From Desulfosarcina cetonica JCM 12296 (GTDB lineage Bacteria > Desulfobacterota > Desulfobacteria > Desulfobacterales > Desulfosarcinaceae), in assembly GCF_001311845.1 (NCBI RefSeq), contig NZ_BBCC01000021.1:1-55534 (forward strand): a stretch of 55,534 nucleotides of DNA, given 5' to 3'. Every line of letters starts with the position of its first letter. Position 1 is the first letter of the stretch. The notes beneath the pieces were generated by a model that did not search any database, was not told where the DNA came from, and worked only from the letters and a program-made list of their open reading frames with translations. A program made the position numbers and the translations under genes. Shown piece after piece: positions 1-9,227 of the stretch.

Positions 1-624
1 CACGCTGACCGGCAGCGGCCGATGGCGGGCCACGGCCTGGTGAAAATGAAAGCCGCCGCCCCGCTCGATCTGCCAGTGCATGCCGGTGCTTCGGGCGTCG
101 AAACGCTGCAACCGGTACATGCCCAGGTTGCCGCCGCCATTTTCCGGATCGGTGGTATGCACCAGCGGCAGGGTGAAAAACGGCCCCCCGTCTTCGGGCC
201 AACAGGTCAGCACCGGCAGGCGGTTCAGGTCCGGCGGCTCGGTCAGCGTTTCCAGGACCGGCCCATGTTTGACGCCGCGTAGCCGGGCCTTGGTCAGGGC
301 CCACAGATCGTGGCGGGCCCTGGCCAAGCCGGAAAGGGTCGGCGGCATCAAGGTTCGCGAAAGCCGGAGAATACGCTCCCCCAACCGCGCCGGATCACCA
401 CCGAACATCAGGCGGGTACGGCGGCGCGTGCCCATCAGGTTGGTTGCCACGCGATAGGGGGAGCCGACAACATGCTCAAACAAGAGCGCCGGTCCCTGGG
501 CGGCCATCACGCGGTGCTGGATGATGGTCATCTCCTGGTTGGGATCCACGGGGGCCTTGATCCGTACAAGCTCGCCGTGCTGCTCCAGATAGGTGAGAAA
601 TTCACGCAGGTCAAGAAAGGGCAA
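1..624 (-). CDS. UbiD-family decarboxylase, N-terminal part (MqnL-like); runs off the window
   Basis: This is the first ~208 residues of a UbiD-type prenylated-FMN decarboxylase; the 3' part lies beyond position 1. The translation begins LPFLDLREFLTYLEQHGELV, the typical UbiD amino end. It later contains an ENGGGNLGMYRLQ segment and HWQIERGGGFHFHQA, both characteristic of the family. I chose the TTG at 624-622 because a strong ribosome site (GGGAGGAGA, complement of 631-639) lies just upstream; the next in-frame ATG would remove conserved sequence. It lies downstream of mqnD, mqnB and a UbiA homologue, so by the known futalosine pathway it would be MqnL, which decarboxylates the prenylated dihydroxynaphthoate intermediate. 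The specific substrate is inferred from neighbours; UbiD family membership is clear. Confidence 0.85.
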   Translation of the reverse strand, partial: MPFLDLREFLTYLEQHGELVRIKAPVDPNQEMTIIQHRVMAAQGPALLFEHVVGSPYRVATNLMGTRRRTRLMFGGDPARLGERILRLSRTLMPPTLSGLARARHDLWALTKARLRGVKHGPVLETLTEPPDLNRLPVLTCWPEDGGPFFTLPLVHTTDPENGGGNLGMYRLQRFDARSTGMHWQIERGGGFHFHQAVARHRPLPVSV

Positions 625-721
625 GGGGTATCTCCTCCCGGTATAATAACTTGAAAAACGTTATGCGAAGACGCCGCCGGTGCTTATACCGGTGTTTATA
701 AAGGTTCCCGAGACGGCCCCA

Positions 722-1570
722 TCACACCACCATGGGGGCCAGTGCACCGGCGATACCGGCCAGGGTGGAAATGGGGAAGAAGCGTTTGGATACCGGTATG
801 GCGGGGATGTACATCAATCCAAGAAAGCTTGCGGTGATCAAAAGCACCGCCCAGGCCACCCATCCCCCCCCCATCATCCGTACCACGCCGACCAAAAGGA
901 CCCAGGCGAGCAGATGCACCGTGCCGGCGACCCGCAGGGCCCCCTTTTCCCCGAGCCAGGCGGGAAGGCTGTGAATGTGATGGCGGCGATCACTGTCGAT
1001 ATCCATGATGGCGTAAACAATATCCGCACCGCTCAGCCAGAGGAAGACAAAACCGGAAAAAAGGAGGACCGCGCCCGAAAAGTGCGGATGGCCGGCGGCG
1101 GCGACAAAAGCCCCCAGGGGCGCCAGGGCCAGACAGAGACCGATCCCGAAATGGCACAGGACGGTAAATCGCTTGAGCAGGGAGTATCCCAAAAGGGGGA
1201 TCAGCGGGATCGGAGAAAGTATCAGGCACCAGTCGTTCAGCGCCAGGCAGGCCAGCAGATAGACGACCCATCCGCCAAGGGCAATGCCCAGGCCCATCTG
1301 CAGGCTCATCTTTCCGGCGGGCAGTTCTCGGCCGGCCGTGCGCGGATTCAAAAGGTCGATGTGTCGATCGAAGACCCGGTTCATGGCCATGCCGAAAATC
1401 CGTGCGCCAATGGCGGCCACGACGATCAGCAGCATGATGGAGACAGCGGGGAACCGGTTGCCGGCACCCATCCAGGCACCGGTGAAAATCAACGGCAGAC
1501 TGAAGAAGGTGTGCTCGATTTTAGTAAAATTCAGGATCTTTTTCAGCGTGGATTCAGCGGGTGTGTGCAT
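722..1570 (-). CDS. mqnP: UbiA-family prenyltransferase (MqnP-like)
   Basis: Integral membrane prenyltransferase of 282 residues. It carries the two aspartate-rich UbiA motifs: NRVFDRHIDLLNPRT near residues 64-78 and DIVYAIMDIDSDRR near 180-193. Several long hydrophobic segments lie between and after them, fitting the roughly nine-helix UbiA fold. In the futalosine menaquinone pathway this enzyme attaches the polyprenyl tail to 1,4-dihydroxy-6-naphthoate at the inner membrane. It sits directly downstream of mqnB (3-base gap) and upstream of a UbiD homologue, which is why I assign MqnP rather than UbiA or MenA. A UbiA acting in another quinone pathway is the alternative, but the adjacent MqnB and MqnD make that unlikely. 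Confidence 0.88.
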   Translation of the reverse strand: MHTPAESTLKKILNFTKIEHTFFSLPLIFTGAWMGAGNRFPAVSIMLLIVVAAIGARIFGMAMNRVFDRHIDLLNPRTAGRELPAGKMSLQMGLGIALGGWVVYLLACLALNDWCLILSPIPLIPLLGYSLLKRFTVLCHFGIGLCLALAPLGAFVAAAGHPHFSGAVLLFSGFVFLWLSGADIVYAIMDIDSDRRHHIHSLPAWLGEKGALRVAGTVHLLAWVLLVGVVRMMGGGWVAWAVLLITASFLGLMYIPAIPVSKRFFPISTLAGIAGALAPMVV

Positions 1571-1573
1571 CGT

Positions 1574-2200
1574 TCAATCCAAGGACCTCAATGCGCGCAT
1601 GAGGATCTTTGCAAGGGTTGTCGCAATTTGATCGATGTGGCGCGCCACGTCCCGGCGGCCATGTTCGTCGGCCGTGTCACTGATGCCCTTGAGCATGGCG
1701 CAGGGAACTCCATAGCGCGTGGCCACCCGCGCCACGGCGGCCCCCTCCATGTCGGCCAGTTCACCCAGCGCGGCCAGGGCTTTCCGCCAAGCCGTGTCGA
1801 ATACCGGCCGGTCACAGGTGACCAACCGGGCCGCTTCAAGCTCGGGGAACCATTCCAGATCACAGGCAAGGGCCGCCTCGCCGGCGCCGAAGCGGTCGCA
1901 GTCGCCCTCCACGGCGTGGTGGATTCGCAGGATATCGCCGACCCCACAGGCAGACGGGTCTCCCAGCCAGCCGCACAGCCCGATGTTGACCAATGCGGCA
2001 ACTTCCCATTTCAGCACCAGATGCATGGCGGCCATGGCCGCCGCGACCTTGCCCATGCCGCTGATGGCCACGATGGCGTCGATGGCGGCAGCTTCTCCGG
2101 GACGGAATAGCGTCACCGCATCATCGGCCAGGCGGGTGGCGGCGCTGTCCATCAGAAAGGGCGCGGCCTCGCGATGGGTGGCAAAAACGATCCCAACCAT
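1574..2200 (-). CDS. mqnB: Futalosine hydrolase MqnB
   Basis: A 208-residue nucleoside phosphorylase/hydrolase-fold protein. It would cleave futalosine or aminodeoxyfutalosine to release the base and the dehypoxanthine intermediate of menaquinone synthesis. Visible motifs are SGMGKVAAAMAA (about residues 47-58), VNIGLCGWLG, and DMEGAAVARVA followed by KGISDTADEH, the glutamate and aspartate signatures of the MTA/SAH nucleosidase superfamily. Its ATG shares one base with the mqnD stop codon (TGATG), so the two are translationally coupled. Context with mqnD and UbiA/UbiD homologues supports futalosine hydrolase over a general MTA/SAH nucleosidase. Confidence 0.9.
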   Translation of the reverse strand: MVGIVFATHREAAPFLMDSAATRLADDAVTLFRPGEAAAIDAIVAISGMGKVAAAMAAMHLVLKWEVAALVNIGLCGWLGDPSACGVGDILRIHHAVEGDCDRFGAGEAALACDLEWFPELEAARLVTCDRPVFDTAWRKALAALGELADMEGAAVARVATRYGVPCAMLKGISDTADEHGRRDVARHIDQIATTLAKILMRALRSLD

Positions 2201-3006
2201 CAGATGGCCCCGGCATCCATGGCCATGCGCGCCAAGGTGGCAATCGCGTCAAGGCCCTGTTGGGGCAGGGTCAGGCTGAAGTCGTTGACAAAGGTGCGGA
2301 TGTGCGCCTCCAGGACGGATTGATCCATCTCCTGGGCATGTTGCCGGATATAGGGCAGTGCTTTTGCCGGCTGCGCCATGGCCTGCCGGATACTGGCATG
2401 AATCGCCGTATCGATGGAGCGGATCAGGGAAGATCCCAGCTCTTGGCGGGCGACGATTCCCCCCAGGGGAATCGGCAGTCCGGTCTTCTCTTCCCACCAG
2501 GCGCCCAGGTCGACCACGGGTCGGAATCCGGCCGCTTCAAAGGTGAAGCGGCTTTCGTGGATGATGACACCGCAATCGGCCGCACCGGTTTCCAGTGCAT
2601 CGAAGATGCGGTCATAGGTGGTGAAATAGCGCTGTTGGGCCTTGGGGCACCACAGCCGAAACAGCAGATGGGCGGTGGTCCAGCGGCCGGGAAGGACCAC
2701 CCGACAACGCGGCATGTCTTCCCGGGAGAGCGCGCGCCGGGCAATCAGCACCGGTCCGCAGCCGAATCCCATGGCAGCGCCGCTGGAGAGCAGGCGGTAG
2801 TGATCCTTGACCCGCAAAAAGGCATAAAAGGAAAGCTTGCTGATATCCAGCAGGGCCTGCATGGCCATGGCGTTGAGGGTCTCCACGTCGTGGAGTTGCG
2901 GTTCGATGGCACGGCCATCGACGCCCACCGCGCCACTGGCAATGGCATGAAAAATAAAGGTATCGTTGGGGCACGGTGAATACCCGAGGGTCAGTTTGCT
3001 GGCCAC
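2200..3006 (-). CDS. mqnD: 1,4-dihydroxy-6-naphthoate synthase MqnD
   Basis: A 268-residue protein with the MqnD/periplasmic-binding-like fold. The amino end carries the MqnD signature GYSPCPNDTFIFHA (residues 8-21), and an FGCGPVLIARR segment follows near residue 80. Family members convert cyclic dehypoxanthinyl futalosine to 1,4-dihydroxy-6-naphthoate in the cytoplasm; a conserved histidine in the second half (VIIHESRF) fits the proposed catalytic region. The start is three bases downstream of the dnaE stop and the end overlaps the mqnB start, placing it in the middle of a compact cluster. MqnA, a close paralogue, is the alternative, but the SPCPNDTF motif favours MqnD. Confidence 0.93.
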   Translation of the reverse strand: MASKLTLGYSPCPNDTFIFHAIASGAVGVDGRAIEPQLHDVETLNAMAMQALLDISKLSFYAFLRVKDHYRLLSSGAAMGFGCGPVLIARRALSREDMPRCRVVLPGRWTTAHLLFRLWCPKAQQRYFTTYDRIFDALETGAADCGVIIHESRFTFEAAGFRPVVDLGAWWEEKTGLPIPLGGIVARQELGSSLIRSIDTAIHASIRQAMAQPAKALPYIRQHAQEMDQSVLEAHIRTFVNDFSLTLPQQGLDAIATLARMAMDAGAI

Positions 3007-3009
3007 GCT

Positions 3010-6000
3010 TCACCTATCGTAAGATCGTCCGTTGCCCCGCCGACCATTGTTGAGATCATTGTGGCGCATGGCGCTGGCCGCGTCGCTGCAGCGTGTCTCC
3101 ACGGCCGCATAGCCGAAAAGGGAATTCACTTCGCGGGTCATGGCGTCACAATACCGGATGCGCAGCGCATCGGCCATGGCGATGACCGCCTCGGCTTGAT
3201 CCTTCAGGCAAATGTGCACATAGCCGCGGCAGGACCCCGGATACCGCTTGAGTGTCTTTTGCACCTTGTCCAGGGTGTCCCGATCGGTCGCTTCGGGGTC
3301 GACCATCAAGCGGACTTCCACCGCCCAGGTCTCCTCGGCGGCATCCATGGGGATAATCGCGTCGGCGAGAATTTTCACCCCATTGTCCTCAACCTGAGCA
3401 ACGCCCTGGACCAGCACCGCCGCATCCACGGTCAACAGGTCGGCACAACTGGCGTAAACCGAGGGGAAGATCACCACCTCGACACTGCCGTTCAGATCCT
3501 CCACCGTGGCAAAGCCCATGAGCTCTTCCTTGCGCGTGCGGATCACCTTGGCAGCGCTGATCGTGCCGCCGATGCGCACGGCGCTCTTATCCGCCACCTC
3601 CCGGATGCTGATGGCGTCCACGTTGGTGAATTTCTCGATAATCGGCCGGTAGCGGTCAAGCGGGTGCCCGGTCACGTAGAACCCCAGGGTATCCTTCTCC
3701 TGCTGCAATTTCTCGTGATCGTCCCACTCCTCGAGGTTGGGAATCACCGGAAGATTGATGGCGATTTCCTGGGTACCGCCCATGTCGAAGAGGCTCATCT
3801 GGGCACTGTTCTTCTCGCGTTGAATCCGCTGGCCGTAATCCAGGGCTTCCTCGAGAACGGCCATCAGGCGCGAACGATAAACGCCGGTGGAATCCAGCGC
3901 GCCACAGCGGATCAAGCTTTCGAGAACACGTTTATTGACCTTGGTCAAATCCACGCGTTGGCAAAAATCGAAGATCGACGTGAACGGACCATTGGCCTCG
4001 CGCTCCTCGATGATCAGATTCACTGCGGCCTCGCCCACGTTCTTGACGGCGGCGAGACCGAAACGGATCCGACCGTCCACCGCCGTGAACACCGTGGCAC
4101 TTTCGTTGATGTCCGGCGGAAGAACTTCGATGCCGTGGCTGCGACACTCGTTGATGAACTTGACGACACCGTCGATGGTGTCGATTTCACTGGTCAGCAA
4201 CGCGGCCATGAACTCGACGGGAAAGTGCGCCTTCAGGTAGGCTGTCTGATAAGCGATCAGGGCGTATGCGGCGCTGTGGGACTTGTTGAAGCCGTAACCG
4301 CCGAATTTCTCGATCAGGTCGAAAAGGTCGGTGGCGATCTTCTCATCCACCCCGTTGGCCACCGAACCGCTGACAAACTTCTCGCGGTGTTTGGCCATCA
4401 GGGCTTCGATCTTCTTGCCGATGGCCTTGCGCAGGCTATCCGCATCGGCCATGCTGTAGCCGGCCAGGGCACCGGCCACTTGCATGACCTGTTCCTGGTA
4501 AACCATGACCCCGTAGGTTTCCTTGAGGATCGGCTCCAGGCTGTCCACCGGATAGACCACTTCCTTGCGGCCGTGCTTGCGGTCCACGAAGTCATCGACC
4601 ATGCCGCTGTCCAGGGGACCGGGACGGTAAAGGGCCACCAGGGCGGTGAGATCACCGAAGGATTCCGGGTGCAGTCGGACCAAAAGATTTTTCATCCCGC
4701 TGGATTCCAGCTGGAACACACCCGTGGTATCGCCGGACTGCAACAGGGCATAGGTCTTCTCGTCATCAAAGGCAAGGTTGGCCAGATCCGGCACCGGCTT
4801 GCCCTGGGCGGCAATGCTCTTCAACGCGTTATCGATCACCGTCAGGTTGCGCAATCCCAGAAAATCGAACTTCACCAGGCCGATATCCTCGACCTTCTTC
4901 ATGTCGAACTGGGTGACCACCTCGCCCTTTTTCCCTTTATAAAGGGGCAGGTACTCGACCAGGGGTTTGTCGCCAATCACCACGCCGGCCGCATGGGTCG
5001 AGGCGTGGCGGGACAAGCCCTCCAAAGCCCGGCTGATATCGATCAGCTCCTTGATGCGCGGATCCGCCGCCACCATCTCGGCCAGCTTGGGCTCTTCCTT
5101 GAGGGCCTTGTCGATGGTCATTTTGAGGTTGTCGGGAATCAGCTTGGCGATGGTATCCACCTCGGCCAGGGGCAGTCCCAGGGCGCGGCCCACATCGCGG
5201 ATCACCAGTTTGGCTTTCATTTTCCCGAAGGTGATGATCTGGGAGACATAGTCGCCGCCGCCATAACGCTGAACCACGTAGTTGTACACCCGTTCACGGC
5301 CGTGGATGCAGAAATCCACGTCGATATCCGGCATGCTGATGCGCGACGGGTTGAGAAAACGCTCGAAAATCAGGCCGTGCTCGATGGGATCCAGGTCGGT
5401 GATGAACAGGGCGAAGGAGACCAGGCTGCCGGCGGCCGATCCCCGGCCGGGGCCCACGGGAATGCCGTTTTCCTTGGCAAAGCCGATGAAGTCGGCCACG
5501 ATGAGAAAATAGCCGGGGAATCCCATGTCCTTGATGGTCTTGAGCTCGTATTCCAGCCGGTCATTGTAGACCGCTTCATCGATATCGGGATGCTTCTCCC
5601 GGATCACGGCCATGCGCCGCGCGTATCCATCGCGAACCATTTCGTCGAACAACTGGTCCGCCGTCTTGCCCGATTGGGGGTCAAACTGGGGAAAATGATA
5701 GGTCTTGAAATCGAATTCGATATGACAGCGGTCGGCGATGGCCTTCGTGTTCTCGATGGCACCGGAATAGCTGCCCAAACTGGCCTGCATCTCCTCGGGT
5801 GACTTGAAGTAAAGCTGATCGGAATCGAAGACGAACCGGTCGCGATCGGTGATCACCTTCTGGGTCTGGACGCAGAGCAGAATCTCATGGGCCTTGGCAT
5901 CCTGGCGGTTGAGGTAATGGCAATCGTTGGTGGCCACCAGGGGGATGGAGAGCTTTTGATGCAGCGCGAAAAGTCCCTGGTTGACTTTCTCCTGGGCCGG

Positions 6001-6552
6001 GATGCCGTTGTGCTGCAGCTCGAGGAAGAAATTGCCCTCGCCAAAAAGCTGCTGGTAAAACAGGGCCGCTTCCTCGGCCTTGTCCATGTTTCCCGCCAGA
6101 ATATGCTGGGGGATGTCCCCTTTCAGGCAGGCCGACAGGCAGATCAACCCTTCCGCATGATCGGCAAGCACCGTCTTATCGATGCGCGGCTTGTAGTAGT
6201 AGCCTTCCATCTGGGCCACGGTGGCCAGCTTGCACAGATTGCGGTAACCGGTCTGGTTTTCGGCCAAGAGCACCAGATGCCGGAGGCCCTCCTTGTCCAG
6301 GGGGGTTTTGTCCGCCAGGGTTCGCGGCGCCACGTAACATTCGCAGCCGATGATCGGCTTGACTTCGGCCGCCACGGCCTGCTGGTAGAAATCCAGGGCA
6401 CCGAACATGGTGCCGTGGTCGGTGATGGCCACGGCAGGCATGTCGAAGGTTTTGACCGCCTTGAACAGGTCACCCAGGCGGATGGCGCCGTCAAGGAGGC
6501 TGTACTGGGTATGCACATGCAAATGGACGAAAGGGGAAGCCGTATCGCTCAT
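3010..6552 (-). CDS. dnaE: DNA polymerase III alpha subunit
   Basis: The replicative polymerase of the chromosome, about 1,180 residues, close to the usual DnaE1 length. Order of domains: PHP domain with HLHVHTQYSLLDGA at residues 10-23; C-family polymerase core with the PDIDVDF catalytic aspartates near residue 400 and the third aspartate in VKFDFLGLRNL; helix-hairpin-helix region; OB-fold (VRIGGTISAAKVIRTRKEE) near the carboxyl end. I start at the ATG at 6552, giving MSDTASPFVHLHVH, because a longer reading would overlap the 3' end of guaB; this start lies 7 bases after the guaB stop. No frameshift is seen over 3.5 kb. The arrangement guaB-dnaE-mqnD is unusual and suggests co-transcription. 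Confidence 0.97.
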   Translation of the reverse strand: MSDTASPFVHLHVHTQYSLLDGAIRLGDLFKAVKTFDMPAVAITDHGTMFGALDFYQQAVAAEVKPIIGCECYVAPRTLADKTPLDKEGLRHLVLLAENQTGYRNLCKLATVAQMEGYYYKPRIDKTVLADHAEGLICLSACLKGDIPQHILAGNMDKAEEAALFYQQLFGEGNFFLELQHNGIPAQEKVNQGLFALHQKLSIPLVATNDCHYLNRQDAKAHEILLCVQTQKVITDRDRFVFDSDQLYFKSPEEMQASLGSYSGAIENTKAIADRCHIEFDFKTYHFPQFDPQSGKTADQLFDEMVRDGYARRMAVIREKHPDIDEAVYNDRLEYELKTIKDMGFPGYFLIVADFIGFAKENGIPVGPGRGSAAGSLVSFALFITDLDPIEHGLIFERFLNPSRISMPDIDVDFCIHGRERVYNYVVQRYGGGDYVSQIITFGKMKAKLVIRDVGRALGLPLAEVDTIAKLIPDNLKMTIDKALKEEPKLAEMVAADPRIKELIDISRALEGLSRHASTHAAGVVIGDKPLVEYLPLYKGKKGEVVTQFDMKKVEDIGLVKFDFLGLRNLTVIDNALKSIAAQGKPVPDLANLAFDDEKTYALLQSGDTTGVFQLESSGMKNLLVRLHPESFGDLTALVALYRPGPLDSGMVDDFVDRKHGRKEVVYPVDSLEPILKETYGVMVYQEQVMQVAGALAGYSMADADSLRKAIGKKIEALMAKHREKFVSGSVANGVDEKIATDLFDLIEKFGGYGFNKSHSAAYALIAYQTAYLKAHFPVEFMAALLTSEIDTIDGVVKFINECRSHGIEVLPPDINESATVFTAVDGRIRFGLAAVKNVGEAAVNLIIEEREANGPFTSIFDFCQRVDLTKVNKRVLESLIRCGALDSTGVYRSRLMAVLEEALDYGQRIQREKNSAQMSLFDMGGTQEIAINLPVIPNLEEWDDHEKLQQEKDTLGFYVTGHPLDRYRPIIEKFTNVDAISIREVADKSAVRIGGTISAAKVIRTRKEELMGFATVEDLNGSVEVVIFPSVYASCADLLTVDAAVLVQGVAQVEDNGVKILADAIIPMDAAEETWAVEVRLMVDPEATDRDTLDKVQKTLKRYPGSCRGYVHICLKDQAEAVIAMADALRIRYCDAMTREVNSLFGYAAVETRCSDAASAMRHNDLNNGRRGNGRSYDR

Positions 6553-6559
6553 GATGCCA

Positions 6560-8026
6560 TCAATTATCCACGCGGTAGTTGGGGGCTTCCTTGGTAATGA
6601 TGACGTCGTGGACATGACTTTCGCGCATGCCGGCGGCCGTGATCTTCAGGAAGCGCGCCTTCTGGCGCAGCTCCTCGATGGTCCGGCAGCCCACATACCC
6701 CATGCCGGCCTTGAGCCCCCCCATGAGCTGGTGGATGTTGGCCGACAGGGTCCCCCGGTAGGGAACCCGGCCGACAATACCCTCGGGCACGAGTTTGTCA
6801 TCACTCTCCTGCTCGGTCTGATAGTAACGATCCTTGCTGCCCTGTTTCATGGCCTCCAGGGATCCCATGCCCCGATAGACTTTGTAGCTGCGGCCTTGAA
6901 AAAGAATCGTCTCTCCCGGACTCTCTTCGGTGCCGGCAAACAATCCGCCAATCATGATCGTATGCGCGCCGGCACCGATGGCCTTGGTGACGTCACCGGA
7001 AAACTTGATACCACCGTCGGCGATCAGCGGAACACCGGTTTTCTCCGAAACCTTGCGGCAGTTCATGATGGCCGATATCTGGGGCACGCCGATACCGGCC
7101 ACGATCCGCGTGGTACAGATCGATCCCGGGCCGATGCCGATCTTGATCCCGTCCACACCGGCATCCACCAGCGCCTGGGCACCCTCGCCGGTGCCCACGT
7201 TGCCGGCCACCAACTGCAGATCGGGAAATGCACTTTTGAGGTGTTGGACGGAACGGATCACGTTGCCCGAGTGGCCGTGAGAGGTATCGATCACCATCAC
7301 GTCGACACCGGCCTTGATCAGCGCCTCGGCGCGGGGCATCATGTCCGGCCCGACCCCGACGGCCGCGCCCACGCGCAGGCGCCCCATATTGTCCTTGCAG
7401 GCATTGGGGTACTTCTTGATCTTTTCGATGTCCTTGATGGTGATCATACCGGTCAGGCGACCGTCCTTGTCGACCACCAGGAGCTTCTCGATGCGATGTT
7501 CGTGCAGCTTCTTCTTGGATTCTTCCAGGCTGATGCCTTCGTTGACCGTCACCAGTTTCTGGCTGGTCATCACGTCACTGACCTTTTTGGTCATGTCGGT
7601 TTCGAAACGCAGGTCGCGGTTGGTAACGATGCCGACCAACTGGTCACCCCGGGTGACCGGCACACCGGAAATGCGGTAGCGGGCCATCAGCGCCATGACC
7701 TCTTCGATGGGCCGGTCGGGATCGATGGTCAAGGGATCGACGATCATGCCGCTTTCTGATTTCTTGACCTGATCCACTTCCATGGCCTGATTCTTGATGC
7801 TCATGTTGCGGTGAATGAAGCCGATGCCGCCTTCACGGGCCATGGTAATGGCCGTCTGTGCTTCGGTCACCGTATCCATGGCCGCACTGACGATGGGAAT
7901 GTTGAGGGTCAGCTCGCGGGTCAGGCGGGTACGGGCGTCGACATCTTTGGGAAGTACGTCGGAATAGCAGGGAATCAGCAAGACATCGTCAAAAGAATAT
8001 GCGTCCTCTGCGATTGGGTTGGTCAT
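6560..8026 (-). CDS. guaB: Inosine-5'-monophosphate dehydrogenase
   Basis: Catalyses the NAD-dependent oxidation of IMP to XMP, the committed step of GTP synthesis. The 488-residue product shows the amino-terminal [16 protein letters not shown] and [10 protein letters not shown] motifs, two CBS domains (about residues 90-210), the active-site loop [12 protein letters not shown] with catalytic cysteine, and the flap region [11 protein letters not shown]...[15 protein letters not shown]. The ATG at 8026 is preceded by GGAGG (complement of 8032-8036) at ideal spacing, so I prefer it to a slightly longer reading. It is the first gene of the minus-strand cluster leading into dnaE. Length and motifs are standard and I see nothing missing. 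Confidence 0.97.
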   Translation of the reverse strand: MTNPIAEDAYSFDDVLLIPCYSDVLPKDVDARTRLTRELTLNIPIVSAAMDTVTEAQTAITMAREGGIGFIHRNMSIKNQAMEVDQVKKSESGMIVDPLTIDPDRPIEEVMALMARYRISGVPVTRGDQLVGIVTNRDLRFETDMTKKVSDVMTSQKLVTVNEGISLEESKKKLHEHRIEKLLVVDKDGRLTGMITIKDIEKIKKYPNACKDNMGRLRVGAAVGVGPDMMPRAEALIKAGVDVMVIDTSHGHSGNVIRSVQHLKSAFPDLQLVAGNVGTGEGAQALVDAGVDGIKIGIGPGSICTTRIVAGIGVPQISAIMNCRKVSEKTGVPLIADGGIKFSGDVTKAIGAGAHTIMIGGLFAGTEESPGETILFQGRSYKVYRGMGSLEAMKQGSKDRYYQTEQESDDKLVPEGIVGRVPYRGTLSANIHQLMGGLKAGMGYVGCRTIEELRQKARFLKITAAGMRESHVHDVIITKEAPNYRVDN

Positions 8027-8300
8027 GGGGGCCTCCAAAATTCATATGGAAAGTGCCGGAATGTCGGCGGTGGTGGTTGTGGATCAATCCGTCGGCAGCC
8101 GTTGCCAAGCCCCCTTACGCGGAGATTGGACAATGGCCGGGAGAACGGGGTCTCGATCGGTTTCGCGCATATGGGTTGAGACGCTTGTCGGGTAGCCGTC
8201 CTAGCCGCGCGGAAGCAGGCCAGATAACGCTCCGAGCCGAAACCGATTGACGAATCAAATTAACAAAAGCATCCGGCTTTATCAATCTTTATTTGGCTGC

Positions 8301-8329
8301 TTGACACGCCGTAAAGGCCATAATAGAGT
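8301..8329 (+). promoter_or_regulatory. Sigma-70-like promoter candidate for the YciO gene
   Basis: A perfect TTGACA (8301-8306) is followed after exactly 17 bases by TAGAGT (8324-8329), a reasonable -10 box. It lies about 100 bases upstream of the proposed start at 8433. The repeat unit at 8341-8379 would lie within the resulting leader RNA. This rests on pattern only. Confidence 0.45.
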
Positions 8330-8340
8330 ACGTCCCTTTG

Positions 8341-8379
8341 GGATTCGCGCAACGCCGATATCGGGCTTGTTACGAGTCC
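8341..8379 (+). repeat. Dispersed palindromic repeat, copy 1
   Basis: A 39-bp unit that matches 9167-9205 at about 35 of 39 positions, and more loosely 18954-18988. The centre GCCGATATCGGGC is nearly self-complementary. All copies lie between genes, never inside them. This copy lies in the yciO leader and has no visible inverted partner. Confidence 0.7.
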
Positions 8380-8432
8380 GCCATTTTTGCGAAAATCGAT
8401 TCACCACCGATCCAAGGAGCCATGGCGCAATC

Positions 8433-9041
8433 ATGTTGTTCACGATCAATCTGGACAATCCCCAACAGCGGCTGATCGACAAGGTTGTGGTCATATTGCG
8501 GGAAGGCGGTCTGATCGCTTATCCAACCGACACCTTTTACGGGATCGGCTGCGATATCATGAACAAGCATGCCATCGAAAAAATTTATCTGCTCAAACAG
8601 CGCAATAAAAGCCAGCCTTTCAGCTTCATCTGCGCCGATCTGAAAAACATCAGCCAATACGCCAAAGTTTCCAACTACGCCTATAAAACCATGAAACGCC
8701 TTTTGCCCGGCCCCTACACCTTTATCCTGACCGGATCCAAGCTGGTGCCCAAAATCATGCTCACCAAACGCAAGACCGCCGGCATCCGGGTACCGGCCAA
8801 CAACATCTGCCTGGCCCTGGTCGGCGCACTGGGCAATCCGATCATCTCTACCAGCGCCACCACGCCCGACGGCGAGGTTTTTCATGATGCATCCTTCATT
8901 CATGACCATTTCGGGTCGCGGCTGGATGCGGTGATCGACGGGGGACCGGTCTCCGGCATGCCTTCCAGCGTCGTCTCCCTGGAGGACGACGAGCCGGAAA
9001 TCATCCGCGAGGGCTTGGGCGATGTAAACCTGTTCCAATAA
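8433..9041 (+). CDS. YciO/Sua5-family protein (L-threonylcarbamoyladenylate synthase type)
   Basis: A 202-residue YrdC-like domain protein. The Sua5/YciO/YrdC family makes threonylcarbamoyl-AMP for the t6A modification of ANN-decoding tRNAs. Visible motifs: GGLIAYPTDTFYGIGCD (about residues 26-42), LKQRNKSQPFSF, and KRKTAGIRVPAN followed by NPIISTSAT. The length, without a Sua5 carboxyl domain, and the ISTSAT motif fit the YciO branch, whose role in t6A synthesis is less certain than YrdC. I place the start at the ATG at 8433, where family similarity begins; AAGGAGC lies at 8414-8420, slightly far. It stands alone, convergent with sppA. Confidence 0.88.
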   Translation: MLFTINLDNPQQRLIDKVVVILREGGLIAYPTDTFYGIGCDIMNKHAIEKIYLLKQRNKSQPFSFICADLKNISQYAKVSNYAYKTMKRLLPGPYTFILTGSKLVPKIMLTKRKTAGIRVPANNICLALVGALGNPIISTSATTPDGEVFHDASFIHDHFGSRLDAVIDGGPVSGMPSSVVSLEDDEPEIIREGLGDVNLFQ

Positions 9042-9067
9042 AAGTCGTAAAAAGTCGCATTTCCTCA

Positions 9068-9205
9068 GGATTCGTAAAAAGCCCGAGATCAAGGCTTGCG
9101 AATCCTTAGGAATACCGCTATCGCGGGTGCCGTAGGCAGCGTACTTAGCGTACGCCGCAGTGACGAAGGATACGCGTAACGCCGATATCGGGCTTTTTAC
9201 GAATC
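9068..9205. repeat. 138-bp element with 23-bp terminal inverted repeats (MITE/REP-like)
   Basis: The left end 9068-9090 and right end 9183-9205 are inverted copies with one mismatch in 23 bases; in the right-hand orientation both read GATATCGGGCTTTTTACGA then ATCC. The interior contains further short palindromes such as GCGTACTTAGCGTACGC (9139-9155). It fills the space between the convergent yciO and sppA genes and has no coding capacity. The right arm is the same unit seen at 8341 and 18954. It could serve as a bidirectional terminator as well as being a mobile miniature element. Confidence 0.75.
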
Positions 9206-9227
9206 CGTCAACTTTTCAAGCAGCCGC

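Larger units (their letters stand above)
8027..8432. other. Divergent intergenic region between guaB and yciO
   Basis: About 400 bases separate the divergent starts of guaB and the YciO gene and must contain both promoters. No convincing coding sequence is present. One good sigma-70-like promoter points toward yciO (8301-8329, listed separately). A copy of the palindromic GCCGATATCGGGC repeat lies at 8341-8379. I could not pick a confident promoter for guaB by eye. Confidence 0.6.

Noticed and set aside
680-2110. A 476-codon plus-strand open frame across mqnP and mqnB
   Set aside because: It is antisense to two recognisable genes and shows no domain pattern.
3061-5802. A 913-codon open frame antisense to dnaE
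   Set aside because: Composition is that of a reverse-complement shadow in GC-rich DNA (many His, Gly, Gln), and it lies wholly within the well-supported dnaE gene.
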